In this document: positions 9,229 to 21,029 of the stretch, one piece after another | How the letters are laid out: each line of letters starts with the position of its first letter | How positions within the stretch are numbered: the first letter of the stretch is position 1 | From: Adiantum capillus-veneris | Lineage: Eukaryota > Streptophyta > Polypodiopsida > Polypodiales > Pteridaceae | Assembly: GCA_014529385.2 (NCBI GenBank) | Contig: CM043963.1 | Span: forward strand, 66,940,895-67,004,894 | Length of the DNA: 64,000 bases | Reading direction: 5' to 3' | Notes under the pieces: model-generated | Told to the model about the DNA's origin: nothing | Database searches by the model: none | The model's input: only the letters and a program-made list of their open reading frames with translations | Program-made: the position numbers and the translations under genes

Positions 9229-11890
9229 ACACAAGGACCTAAGTAGGTTTCCTACTAACACTCGTGTGATGGATGCTTGATTTAGTTTCGGCTAAAGAAA
9301 GCGTTTTTCTTCAATGGATCCAGAAGAGGATATTACGCGATCAAGTGGATAGCCAGGAAGCGTGTGTCTTGCCGAGGGTCTGCGACTAGATAGGTTTAGT
9401 TAGGATCTGTGGATTAGAGTAGTTGTTTGTGGTCGAGTGATTTGTGAGGTGATAAAAGCGTTTACTAGTCCGTGTGTGACAGTGAAGCGTTTTTCTACTC
9501 ATAGCTGCAAAACCCCATATGATTTGTAGGAGTAGCTTTAGGTAAGTGATCTGATTCTGATCTAGAGCTATTCAGCACTGAATTATTTGCTAAAGTGCTT
9601 GATTGCATTTGAAAGCACGGAAAAGTGTGCTTTTGAGGGTAAAAATGCATTAAACAAGCTTTTGTGGATAATTTTGTATGATTGACTGATGCTATGCATA
9701 TAAAAGAGCATTTGCAAGGGTTCTGTGAAGAAAACCTGCAATTCTGTAAACATAGACATCCTACGCGTAGGATGTCTCAAGGGGGTTCTGGAGACCAAAT
9801 TTGAAAATTATGACTGCACCAGTGGGTTCAGAGGGTAGGTTTTACCCTAGTAACATATTGACTTGGGTGTTTTTTCCTATTTTTGTTGACCAAAAGCCAA
9901 AAGGCGGAGTCAGAAAACGTGAGATTTCAGCAAAGGCTTAATTGAGTGATTTTTGCATGTTTTTGCAATTGTGAAGCATACTTACACTTGCTGAGAGCAT
10001 AAGGAAGCATCAGGGACACTTCACTCTGAGAAAATAAGCAGTAGACATCCTACACATAGGATGTCTACAGGGTGATCAGGGGCATTTTTTTGAAAATATG
10101 AGGTTACGAGTGTGTTTAGAAGGTAGGTTTTACCCTATTTTCACTTGGAAAGTGGAAATTTGACCAAATTTTGACAGATCAAAGCCAAAAGACGAGAATT
10201 GCCAGACATCCTACCCAAATTGTGCCCAAGGCATAATTTTTGAGACCAAACCATAGGATGACTCCATAGGCATGTTCTAAATGTTGTATTGAGTGCATGT
10301 GATAAATTTCATCTCATTTGGGTCAGTGAAAGTGAAGATTGAACAGACTTTAGCACGTTTGACTGAAAAAGGCTAGAACAGCTAGTTTTGGCGTCTTTTG
10401 ACATCCAAATTAAAATTTAAGTATAGCATTGGGTTGCTGACATCAAGGGGAAGCTGTGGGACAAGTCTGGGGTCAAACAGGCTAAAAAGACATCCTACGC
10501 GTAGGATGTCTTTTGTGTGATTTTGGACTCTAAACTAAATTTTGAGCATACCACAGTGATCAGCACCTTAAGGAGAGTGTGTGGTAGAAATTTGGGTCAA
10601 TTTTGAGCATTTAGACATCCTACGCGTAGGATGTCTAAGGCATGATTTAGAGGCCAAATTCAAACTTTGGACATAGCAAGGTGTTGTATAGCCATAGGCA
10701 AGCCTCCGAGTCAATTTTGGTCCAATTTGGACTTGATTTGACTTAGGAATTCATCAGAAAAAACATCAGGCTTTTGAAACAAATTCTTGATCCTTTGACC
10801 AACCTATAGGTGTCAGAATCAAAAAGTAAAAATAGTTGTGAGCTTAGTACATCAAGGGGAAGCTACAGTGCAAGTTTGAGCTGAAACAGAGCAAAAAGAC
10901 ATCCTACGCGTAGGATGTCTCCAGGGTCATAAAGTGGTCAAAATTCTACATTGGCCATATAGGGAGGTTCTAAGTGTCTCAAGGATTCCAAAACTTTTTT
11001 TCAAAAGTGAATTTGGACCTTGTTTGACCTATTTACCAAGCAAAGACAAGAATTGTCAGACATCCTACTCTTGGAGTGCACTAGAAGCTCTTGCAGCCTA
11101 AATCTTGACCTATTGGCATCCAAATTCAATTTTGAGCATACCATTGGGTTGCTGAGCACTAGGAGAATCTTGCGATCAAGTTTGGACAAAATCTGAGCAG
11201 TTAGACATCCTACGCGTAGGATGTCTCCATCTTGATTTAGGACTCCAAACCAACTTATGAGCACACCACTGCGATCAACACATCAAGGAGAAGCTGGGGT
11301 GAAAATTTCAAGTCATTCTGAGCAAAAAGACATCCTACGCGTAGGATGTGTGAAGGACATTTTTAAATCCAAATGAAATTCTGAGCATACCCTTGTGTTG
11401 CTGGACTTAAGGGAAGTCTCTGGACCAAATTTTGTTAAATTCTGAGCATATAGACATCCGACGCGTAGAATGTCTCTAGGCCAGTTTTAGGGTCCAACTG
11501 TACTTTTGACCATACAGGAGTGTTCACAGTGTCACAGAGATCCTAAATCTTCTTTTAAAATTGAATTTGGACTCATTTTGACCATTCTAAACTGCATTTC
11601 ACTGTTTTGGCTATAACTTTCACAAACGGTATCGGATTGGAAAAGTTTTTATATCAAAACGTAGCCTGAGAGCGGCTCTACAGATCTTAGGTCAAACTTG
11701 AAAAAAAAATGTCGTTTAAGGCCTCAAAATACATCCGCAAGTTAGGGGTGTTTGAAAGAGATAATTTGCGAGAATTGTGACGAAACGGTTGCGGTTTTGG
11801 ACATAGTTTCAACTTTTCCCTAACCAAAGCACTTGAACACAGTGGACTAATTCTACTTGAACCAAGCAAAAGCTCTTAAGCCGAGAAATC
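9229..11890 (+). other. Long repetitive 5' leader of gypsy element 1
   Basis: About 2.7 kb separates the PBS from the gag start and has no usable long reading frame. It is built from related segments of 124-300 bp containing phrases such as AATTTTGAGCAT, CATCAAGGGGAAGCT and the palindrome annotated separately. Such long leaders are common in large plant gypsy elements, but the regularly placed perfect palindrome is unusual. Confidence 0.65.
9754..11475. repeat. Eight-copy palindrome centred on TACGCGTA
   Basis: A 24-bp palindrome with core GACATCCTACGCGTAGGATG occurs at 9754-9777, 10488-10511, 10613-10636, 10897-10920 and 11203-11226. Variants lie at 10043-10066 (TACACATA centre), 11328-11351 (right end GTGT) and 11452-11475 (GACGCGTAGAA). 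Left halves alone occur at 10204 and 11058. Spacings repeat: 125, 284, 161, 145, 125 and 124 bp from 10488 on, and 161 bp also separates 10043 from 10204. The centre ACGCGT matches the plant CGCG-box consensus bound by CAMTA factors, so a transcriptional role is possible. An RNA hairpin role is equally possible. Confidence 0.95.
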
Positions 11891-14048
11891 ATGTCTACCC
11901 TAGATTCAAACGTAGCTTACACAAGCTTGGAGATCCCGACGATAGAGGAATATCCTCCCACAATGGATCTTCCAAACTTGCAATTGAGAAAGACCCATCT
12001 TGTTGAGAGAGTTTGGATGATTGGTCATGAGAGTGAAGGACTATATAGATACATTGACGACAATGAGGTCAATCTTTATACGTGCTCAGATCCATACCTA
12101 GAAGAGATAACGGATTACAAGCTCTTATATGTCTACACATACGGAGTCGACTGTCAATGGAGATCTATAGTTGTCGACAAGTATGGACGAGAATACAGAG
12201 TTGTAGAAAGCACAAATCCACAGACTGTACTAGAAAGAGGTGGATATTTGGTCAATGAAGGACCACAAATACCTCCACCAAACACGAGAATGCCTATAGG
12301 AATTCCAAGAAGAGAGCCACCAGGATTCCCTTCAAGAGCGATAACGAAAGAAGGATTTGGAGAGTCTCTGGTTAGACTTGTAGACAATCGACGAGTTAGA
12401 CCATCCCAAGTCCAGAAATGGGTAAACAGAAAATACTCCGGAGATAAAGATCCGAGAGATCACGTAACGGCTTTTAGAAGAGTGATTAGAGCAGAGGAAG
12501 TTTAAGATTTTGCGACACAGTTTGCGGGATTTGGATTGACTCTAGAAGATGATGCAGCTACATGGTTCGACTCGGTGGAAAAATGGGATTTTGAGACCCT
12601 AGATGAGTTGTTTGAGGAGTTTATTGAAGAATTCTCGCCAAAAGGCATTGCTCACAACACGGTCTCGCAAATCCATAGATTCAAGCAGAAAGAGGATGAA
12701 TCGGTACGCAAAGCATCATTACGGCTCAAGAGATATGTTAAGCTCTGTCCGAGAGCAGAATTACCTACGCAAGCACGACTGATGTTGATCATTATCCAGG
12801 GAATGAAAGATGCGGGCCTTCAGAAGGATCTGCATATGATAAGGAGGATGACACTAAACGAGTTGATCAAAGAAGCTCTTTATCTAGTGGATAACTGTGA
12901 GGCATACAAAGAAAAGGACTTAAAGAGTCAAGGAGATGACACATCCTCTTAGCACAGTGTTTCACAGATATGTGAGTCCATTGCCAAGCCAACGACACCT
13001 ATTGATCAAGAAAAGTTTATCGACGACTTGGTCAAGAGGTTGATTCCTCTTGTAAGGTTTGACTCGGGAGAGCCGAAGTGGTGTGAAATTGAGAGAAAAT
13101 GGACGAACCATACGGAGGAACAGTGCTATTATAGCATGGAAAATGCTAGGGAAAGGTATGTACAACCTGTTCCAGAAACACCTACTCCACCTAGATACAT
13201 TACGGGGAATGCGCCAGGACCATTAGGAGTTTTAAGGCCACAACTTGTCTTAGGACAACAACCTCTGCTGCCAGGTACTAGAATGCAGGTATACATGAGA
13301 TACATGCCAATGATGGAAGCATCAAATAAACCAACGCCAGTACCAGCTACAATGTGGTATAGCAACCAAAGTGACTACTACCCTTCGGAGCAACAAAATG
13401 TGATAGACACACATGGAGTGGTGAGGCCGGTAATACCTCCACCTCCTGGACTTCAGTCGAAAGAAAGAAGGTATGAAATGGACGAAAGGACATTGCGATT
13501 CATTGCAAATAGCGGCTTATCTAGGTCAAAGATTTCTTATAGCCAAGAGGAAATGCTAAAAGAATCTCCTCAACCATAGACAGATTGTCACAAAAGTCGT
13601 GACAACCACTTGGTCAAACAATGTCTTCATACGAAGATCACTGAAGTAAATGCCTATTGTCTTGAGTGTGGCATCACTCACTTGATCCCGGATTGCCCGA
13701 AAAACCCAAACCAAATCAGGAAAATCACGACAAATGTATCAGGGATTGTTCAGCTCTCTAGTATCTCAAAAAATGAAAATGTTGTACCAGTTCAACTGGT
13801 TCCAAGAGCACAAGCTCAAAAGAAAGCTGATGAGAATCCAGAGACAAAGAACACGGAAAGTGACATGAGTCCAAAGACAGATGAGGGACCAAAGACAGAC
13901 GCACCTAGTCACAAAACCAAGAGAAAACGAAATAGTTGGAAAGCTAGAAATACTAAGATGAAAGCACGCAGGTAACGAGAGCAAAAATCCTTAGCTGAGA
14001 AGTTTACCGAAGCTGAGGAGAAGATAAAACAATATGAGGAAAAGGAGG
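11891..14048 (+). pseudogene. gag: Gag of gypsy element 1, with in-frame stops
   Basis: One reading frame runs from the ATG at 11891 to 14048, broken only by in-frame stops at 12503 (TAA), 12950 (TAG), 13577 (TAG) and 13973 (TAA). The retrotransposon gag core spans roughly 12510-12900, with ATWFDSVEKWDF, FIEEFSPKG and SVRKASLRLKRYVKLCP. Further on (about 13666) CLECGITHLIPDC is a zinc-knuckle-like C-x2-C-x3-H-x4-C, one residue shorter than canonical. A Lys-rich tail with coiled-coil character (EKFTEAEEKIKQYEEKE) follows. The frame is cut by the copia LTR at 14049. Absence of indels, with stops that are single transitions from CAA or CAG, suggests fairly recent methylation-linked decay. Confidence 0.8.
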
Positions 14049-14240
14049 TGTTGGGGTATAAAGCCCAATGTGGTCGCCCAGGTAAGTGGGCGGGCCGCCA
14101 GGTATGTACACATATTCTTTTGTAAAAACCTAATAAGAACTCACTATGCTCTACACATTACAGTAGAGCGAGTTCACCATATCGTCGTGCTCTTCTTCTC
14201 GCACTCTCTCTCGCGTCGCACTTCCGCTCGTACTCCTTCA
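14049..14240 (+). mobile_element. 5' LTR of copia element
   Basis: Starts TGTTGGGGTATAAAGCCC inside the gag frame of gypsy element 1 and ends CTCCTTCA just before a Met-tRNA primer-binding site. About 192 bp is short but normal for copia. A CT-rich segment precedes the end. No matching 3' LTR occurs in the window because the element is truncated near 17720. Confidence 0.65.
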
Positions 14241-14242
14241 AC

Positions 14243-14254
14243 TAGTATCAGAGC
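14243..14254 (+). other. Primer-binding site, copia element
   Basis: TAGTATCAGAGC differs by one base (G to A) from TGGTATCAGAGC, the complement of the initiator-methionine tRNA 3' end used by most plant copia elements. Confidence 0.75.
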
Positions 14255-15339
14255 TCAGATCGAGGCTCAGGGCAGCACTGCAGGAGGCTAGAGTCACCAG
14301 CTCAGATTGGAGTGAAATTTGACAGGCGAAGACACGGCCCCAAATCTTGTGGGGAGACCCGTAGGGCTTGGTGTGCTCAGAATTTCATTCTGAGGTCATC
14401 TCGGTCACCGTTCGGCTTCGACAAAGGTCTGCGCAGGCCATTTTCGACTACGTGGTCTCGGCGGGTGCAGATCCGACTGTGCAAATTTGGGGTTTTCCGC
14501 CTACGACTGCAGGTGCTGAGGATATCGACACTCCTAGAGTGTTGATTTGTGGCTGTCTACACATCGAAGGACGGCTCACAGTTCTTGGAGGCGTGTCACA
14601 TTCGACACGGACGCATCTACACACAGATTGTAGGCGACATCCACTAGTTCATCAGGTAGCTTGTGTTTGCTGCTTGATATTCCAGATTTCATCCTGACAT
14701 TGCAGGTACTTCCACATGGGATGTATTGTCAGAGATGATGTATTTCTATTGAGGGTTTGCTGGCTGTGAGTCACGCAGCAAACAACCGCCGCAGCGGTTA
14801 CAGCATACAGTGGGAAATTTGTGGATGTATGACTTTGTGGGAAGTCTATGTACTGTCAGATTTACTGCAGCCTTTGTTGAGGGTCAAGTGAGGTTTTATT
14901 GAGCTGGGGGATTCTCGAATGTTGAGATCCTTTCGGTGATACAGGTCTTGGAGCGATCCCTCGAGCACCCTTAGATAGGCAGCTAGGATGTATTGACTGT
15001 GAGTTAGACAGTTGGGATTGCATCTTTGCTTTACTGCCGTTGAGGCATTGTCACAGTCTATGCTTACAGGACAGTGACAAAACAATGAGAGACAGTACAG
15101 GTGCACGACAGGTTTACCCGCAGCTTACAGTGTCAGAGACACAGTGTTTTTTGAGCCGTTTTTTGGTCTGTTTTTTGAGTACACCAGAGCCATTTTACAA
15201 AGGAGACTCTGCCGAAATTTATGCAGAATCTGAAGCTTTCTTGGTTCATTTGACAGGTTGATATTGGTTCAAAGGTCAGTTTACAGGGGAAACTCTCCCG
15301 AATTTTTCCCAGGAAAGTAAACTACTGTGAAGCGTAGCT
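14255..15339 (+). other. Copia leader
   Basis: About 1.1 kb between PBS and gag start. Short frames at 14312-14697 have no recognisable domain. I see no second promoter or RNA gene. Confidence 0.45.
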
Positions 15340-17722
15340 ATGGCTGGATCACAGGACACTGCTCTTTACAATATCAAGAAGCTGGATGGAACCAATTTCC
15401 CATTGTGGAAGAAGCAGATTTGGCATGTGTTGGTACAAAAGAAGCTAATAAAACCTATAAAGCTCAAGGGGATAAAACCAGAAGATATGGACGAAGATGA
15501 ATGGAGCGAAATGGATGAATTGGCACTTTCTACCATTATGCTGACTTTGGCAGAAAGCGTTTACTTCAATGTAGCAGACGAGATGTCGGCTTACCAAGCA
15601 TGGTTAAAGCTGAGTGATCTTTATGAGAAGTAGAGTGCAGCTTCACAGGTATACTGGCTTAAGAAGCTTTTTGACTTGAAGATGAAAGAAGGGACACCTA
15701 TGTCCAATCATCTGAATGAATTCAACACCATCTACAGCCAGTTGTCAGCTCAAGGTGTCAAGTTTGATGAACCTGTTAGAGCTATGTTCCTGTTGATCAC
15801 ATTGCCAGAAAGTTGGGACACTTTTTGCACAGCTTTGAGTAATTCTGCACCTCCAGATGGTTTGACCATAGCAGGTGTAGAAGGAAGTCTGCTTACTGAA
15901 GAAACCAATAGAAAGACAATGTACAAAGGCAAAGGAACAGCCTTAGTTGTCAGGGGAAGGACCAAAGAAAAGTACAAAGGTGGAAAGAGGAATCAGTCTC
16001 GTAGCAAGTCCCGCAGTGCTAAAGGCAAGAGTGACATAGAATGCTGCCATTGTGGAAAGAAGGGTCACATGAAAAGAGACTACAGAGAATGGAAAGCAGA
16101 AAAAGGCAAAGAGAAAGCTGAAGACCATGGTGAGAAGAACAAGTCCTCAGTGAAGATTCAAGAAATAAATGTGACAAACACTGTTGTAGAGGATGACAGT
16201 CTAGTGTCAGGAGACATCTACTTCTTGAAGAATACAATGGACTCGGCTCTTCTTACAGCATCTGATGGAAATGCACTGAGTGACTGGATTATAGACTCAG
16301 GGGCATCACTTCATGTGTCTCCAAACAAGGAGTGGTTTACCTCTTATGTGACCACTAAAGATCATGTTCGGCTAGGCAATGGGCAGACATGTGAGATCTT
16401 AGGTGTTGGAGATGTTCAATTGAAGTTTCAGAATAGTTCTTCTTTCACGCTGAAGAATGTGAGACATGTTCCCGCAATTACAAAGAGCTTGATCAGCACA
16501 GGTTTACTTGATGATGCTGGCTACGTCACCACTTTTGGACAGAACATGTGGAAGATATCCAAGGGTTCTATGACAGTAGCACATGGAGTAAATTCTGGAG
16601 GACTTTAGATGATTTATGTATCAAATGTCTCTAAAAATGTAATCAATGTAACCGAGCAGCCGAACGTTTCTTTGTGGCATAGCCGGTTAGGACATATGTC
16701 CAAGAAGGGAATGGAAATCTTGTCTCGTTCTGGTTATTTGCCTGGCTTTTCATTTAATGATTTTGAATTCTGTGAACATTGTCTGTATGGTAAGCAAACA
16801 CAGCAGCCACATAAGCATAGAAGCAGTAGAAGAGATACACAGTTGGCACTTGTTCATAGTGATTTGTGTGGACCTATGCCTAACCTATCTCTAGGGGGAG
16901 CTTCTTACTTTATGACATTTATAGATGATTACTCGAGGAAAGTATGGGTTTACTTTCTCAAGCACAAGGATGAAGCGTTTAGTGTTTTCAAAACGTTTGT
17001 GACACTTGTGGAGAATCAGAGTGGCAAGAAGCTTAAATGCTTACGCACTGACAATGGTGGAGAGTATGTTTCAAAGGCCTTTCAGGACTTTTGTGAGTCA
17101 AAAGGTATAAAACGTGAACTTACTGCTCCTTACAATCCTCCTCAAAATGGTGTTGCTCAGAGGATGAATAGGACCATACAAGAGAAGGTCAGAAGTATGT
17201 TGTATAATGCACAACTGCCAAATGGGTTTTGGGCTGAAGCTGTATCAACAGCTGTTCATCTTGTAAATAGATCTCCTAGCAAGGTTTTGCAGAAGGATTC
17301 AGTGCCAGAGATGGTATGGTTAGGCAAAATGCCCTCATACAAGCATCTCAGAGTCTTTGGCTGTGAGGCATATACTCACGTTCCAAAGGAATTTAGGAAC
17401 AAACTTGAGCCAAAGAGTAGAAAGTGCATCTTTCTAGGCTATGGTAATTCTGGTGAGATGGGGTACAGACTTTGGGATACCGAATCCAAAAAGGTTGTCC
17501 GCAGCAATGATGTTCACTTTAATGAATCCAAATATCATTCTAAACCAGAGAGGGTTGAGGAGATTAGAAGAGTTGTCTTCCAAGAAGATGGACCTGCACG
17601 TGCAAGACAAAATGTCAGGGCTCACGAGGAGCAAGGACATGATAGAGTGGAACCACAGGTTGTGGCTGGAGCCTGAGCCACCTATTGTGCGTAGATCTGG
17701 ACGTGTCACGCGACCTCCTGAT
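15340..17722 (+). pseudogene. gag-pol: Copia gag-protease-integrase, truncated and inactive
   Basis: A single frame runs 15340-17676 with in-frame TAG stops at 15631 and 16606. Gag (UBN2 type) opens with LDGTNFPLWKKQIW. The zinc knuckle CCHCGKKGHMKRDY (about 16042) has Tyr where the last Cys should be. The protease site is WIIDSGASLHVS (about 16285). The integrase H2C2 zinc motif (LWHSRLGHM, then CEHCLYG) and core follow: HSDLCGP, RTDNGGEYVS and QNGVAQRMNR. The catalytic Glu, normally in VAERxNR, is Gln here. Near 17640 a one-base shift moves the frame to RRSGRVTRPPD, after which homology stops abruptly at 17719. Reverse transcriptase and RNase H are missing. The element is dead. Confidence 0.9.
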
Positions 17723-19070
17723 ACCTTAGGTAAGCTAGGGCTGAGCTTGAGGTGGGAACCGAGCCCAAGCTTGAGGTGCTTGAGGTGGGAACCCGGCCCA
17801 AGTTTAAGGTGCTTGAGGTGCTTGATGATTGAGATGCTTGAGGTGCTTGACATGCTTGAGATACTAGGGTTGTACTTGAGGTGAGAACCCAACCCAAGCT
17901 TGAAGTGCTTAAGGGCCAAGCTTGTGGTGGGAACTGGGCCTAAGCTTGAGGGGCTTGAGGAGTCAAAAGTCAAAATTCAATCCCTACAAGGAGGGGGCGA
18001 GTCCTACATGAGGGGGGATGAGAGAGAAGACACACACACTCACACAAGGTACGCCTAGTACAAAGAAAGCAAAGGGGACACTGGTCAAGTTCCTCCTCAT
18101 GTTGCTCTCATGGTGTGCCTGAAGCCTATTGGTTGGCCACCCAAGGGGTCCAATGATAATTCAGGAGATTTAATTAATTGTATTTGCATTTATCAATTCC
18201 TCTCTCTCAAAGGGGAAAGGGGGACACTTGTCCCAAAGCTACCCTTGTTGCTTGTAATGCCTCCTGCTTGTGATTGGCTAGGCATGGAGGGGTCCAATGA
18301 GCTTCAAGCATGAGCTACATGGGGAGGTCGACCAAAGCAAGCTAGGGGGTTACTTAGGGGGTATAGTTTCCCACACACACTCTCATGATGCATTGTGAAA
18401 GTGCAAGGCTCCCTATCCTTCTCCAAGCAAGTAGAGGTTGAGAGCCTACACCAACACTCTTGGCTATGGAGTGCAAATCCAACCAAGAGCCAAGAGCCAA
18501 GAGCCATGCTTCAATGCTTCAGCTTACCATCTTCTCCATCTTCATTACTATGCTATTATTTATGTTAGCAAGAAGATTTATGATAAGTGAGGAACTAATT
18601 CTTTTTCCTATGAAAAATTTTTCTTCTTCCTCTTCCCTACCCTCATTCCCTACTAGCTCTCTCCACCTTCGAAGGTGTTTGAGGTCTTGAGACTGAGGCT
18701 TGGGATAGTTAAAGCTTTCTTCAAAGTTTATGTTATGCTTGTGATGCATGAAGCTTTCCATATTCATTGCATCACCTAGGTCATAAGGAAAACAAAGATT
18801 ATATTGTAACAAGTCTCTCTTCATGGGAGAAATCATAATACAAATTCCTATTGGAGGGGGGACTGCATCCACATAAATCCGGTCCTCAACTGTTGTCATG
18901 TTCTCTAAATTCTCTTTCTTGCAAAAGTATTGTTCATTCCAAGTTAACTACTTGCTATGATTATGTTGCTATCTTCAATTATACTCACTCGCTATGCTCA
19001 CAAAGTAATTTTCAAAAGTACTCTCATTAATTTTCGCTACTCTCTAGTTAAATAGGCCAATTCCATTACA
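17719..19070 (+). mobile_element. 5' LTR of chromovirus (gypsy element 2), probably 5'-truncated
   Basis: Sequence from CCTTAGGTAAGCTAGGGC to ...CCATTACA is repeated at 37139-38414 and is followed by a Met-tRNA PBS, so it is the 5' LTR. Both copies contain GGTGCTTGAGATG-type short repeats, AATTGTATTTGCATTTATC and a CACACACTC block. The left edge joins copia coding sequence at a GACCTCC shared by both sides, and no target duplication is found, so the LTR start has probably been lost by recombination. Confidence 0.85.
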
Positions 19071-19071
19071 T

Positions 19072-19083
19072 TGGTATCAGAGC
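19072..19083 (+). other. Primer-binding site, chromovirus
   Basis: Perfect TGGTATCAGAGC directly after the LTR end (one T spacer), complementary to initiator-Met tRNA as usual for plant chromoviruses. Confidence 0.92.
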
Positions 19084-19483
19084 ATTTGGTTTCTCTTTTC
19101 TTGCTTAATAAGAGAGGTCCTTAAGTAGCTAGTAAATGGTTGATGTTGTTACTTATATTAGGGTAAGTGGAATTGGGATCTATTATCGGTTTTGTTGAGC
19201 CCACTATGTGGGATATGGTACACCTCAGGAGCTTTGGACTTAATAATGCATTCTTTTTAGACTTGCCTACGGCTTTACCATTATTGATCCATAAGGAGTC
19301 CAAAAGGAGCTAGCGCTCGGCAACTCTACTATGTTAGACCTACTCCACTACTCTCTATAATTAATCACTTCGGGCCTTGGGTGTAGATACTTAAGATCCG
19401 ATTTTCAAAGGCTGAGAGGAGTGGCAGCTAAGGTTTTGAATTGCCAAATCATACATTAAGTACATATATAAAACTTTGTTAAC

Positions 19484-20483
19484 ATGGCTAACAATAACCA
19501 AGAGAGTAGAATGAACATTGATAGCTTTGATTTTGCACATGAAGTGCTAATAATGATGCTCCCATGTTTGTGAATTATCTCGTAACTATGTTGCAGCAAG
19601 TTATGGGCAACCCTACCTTGCAAGCCGAAGTTACTCAACAACTTCGTGCTTATGGGATTTCCCTTCCTCTCCAAAAGGAGAGAGAGCTTAGGAGGCCTCT
19701 TGAAGAGACCCCCAAAAGAAGACTCTCTCCGTTACGAGAGGAGGAATCCAAAGAGCAAGAAAGCAATGAAAATTTACGGCGGTCTAGACGATCGCCCTCT
19801 TCTCCTTCTTCACCTTCCTCCTCTTCATATGAAAGCTATGGCTATTCTCCTAGAGAATACAGAAGGGGAGGACATCACAAATCATACCCTGCATGGCGAA
19901 GGTCACAAAATCTAAAGAAGTTCAAGGAGGGAGGAAAGAGTATTTCACCTATGATGGCACCTTTGGTGCTACCGACAAAGTGTTGGCCTTCATCCAGCAA
20001 TTTGATGCGGCCTTTGGAGACGAGGGCTTCAGGGAATCCTCCAAGCTATGCCATGTAGCTATGCACTTTCAAAAATCAGCTCGTCAATGGTGGGCTAGCC
20101 TTCGTGGCAATAGCGAAGCTCCAAAGACATGGAAAACTCTACGAGTTTCCATCATGAAGCAATTCCCTAAAGCGATGTGAAGGACAAAGTGCTTACCGAA
20201 TGGCGCAGCTTGAAGCTTCTCTCTCATGAGTCTATCCACAAGTATGTAGTCAAGTTTTGGGATAACGTCTGAAGGCTATTGTCTTTCAAAAGATAGACTT
20301 TGCTGAGCAAAGGCAGTAATTTTGTGTGGGATCACCTGAAGAGATGGCCAAATACATCAACTCTCAATGGCCTGGTTCTATTGGAGAAGTAATCCATCAC
20401 ACCATGGTTGCTTCACACATCAATTTCCATCAAGGGGCTAGATGGAATGTCAGGCCCATGGAAAACAAAGACAAAAATGATGC
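19484..20483 (+). pseudogene. gag: Chromovirus gag, 5' part
   Basis: The likely start is ATGGCTAACAATAACC at 19484; its frame stops after about 30 codons and coding continues in shifted frames. Frame 19564-20058 is Arg/Ser/Glu rich. Frame 19893-20180 carries the gag core: FTYDGTFGATDKVLAFIQQF, CHVAMHFQKSARQWWASLRG and a WKTLRVSIMKQFP end. After further shifts a C-terminal gag piece (PEEMAKYINSQWPG) runs to about 20483, where the CACTA transposon begins. The remainder with the zinc knuckle resumes at 32915. At least three frameshifts make this non-functional. Confidence 0.8.
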
Positions 20484-20486
20484 AAA

Positions 20487-20650
20487 CACTACAACAAAAC
20501 ATCAAGATATCGACGCAGTATATATCGACGGCCGTACGTTTCCACGCGGTTATCGACGTACTTTCATCCCGTCGATATATGAATCGGAATATCCGTCGAT
20601 ATGCGCGTGGAAATATGCGTGGCAAGGCATACTTTTCCACGCGTATATCA
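20487..20650. repeat. CACTA left TIR and subterminal repeats
   Basis: After the TIR, TATCGACGCAG, TATCGACGG, TATCGACGTAC, CGTCGATATATG and CGTCGATATGCG recur in both orientations with TTTCCACGCG between them. Such subterminal arrays are the binding sites of TnpA-type proteins in known CACTA elements. Confidence 0.85.
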
Positions 20651-20774
20651 ATGCACATTTCGATGCAAAATAATTGGGGGGAAAAAAAGGGAAACCCGTG
20701 CACAGGGGCCATTTTCACCTGTGACGCACGCGCTCAGATCTTGGCCGAAACTTGCTGCACAGGTATTATGAAAC

Positions 20775-20792
20775 TCCCCCCCCCCCCCCCAA

Positions 20793-20841
<49 letters not shown>

Positions 20842-20853
20842 TGTGTGTGTGTA

Positions 20854-20935
<82 letters not shown>

Positions 20936-20954
20936 GTGTGTGTGTGTGTGTAGG

Positions 20955-21029
<75 letters not shown>

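Noticed and set aside
9754-11475. Restriction or integron recombination sites
   Set aside because: MluI (ACGCGT) is incidental to the palindrome, and no integrase-linked or prokaryotic features exist.
14243-14254. tRNA gene at TATCAGAGC motifs (also 19072 and 26566)
   Set aside because: These are primer-binding sites after LTRs; no cloverleaf can be folded from the surrounding sequence.
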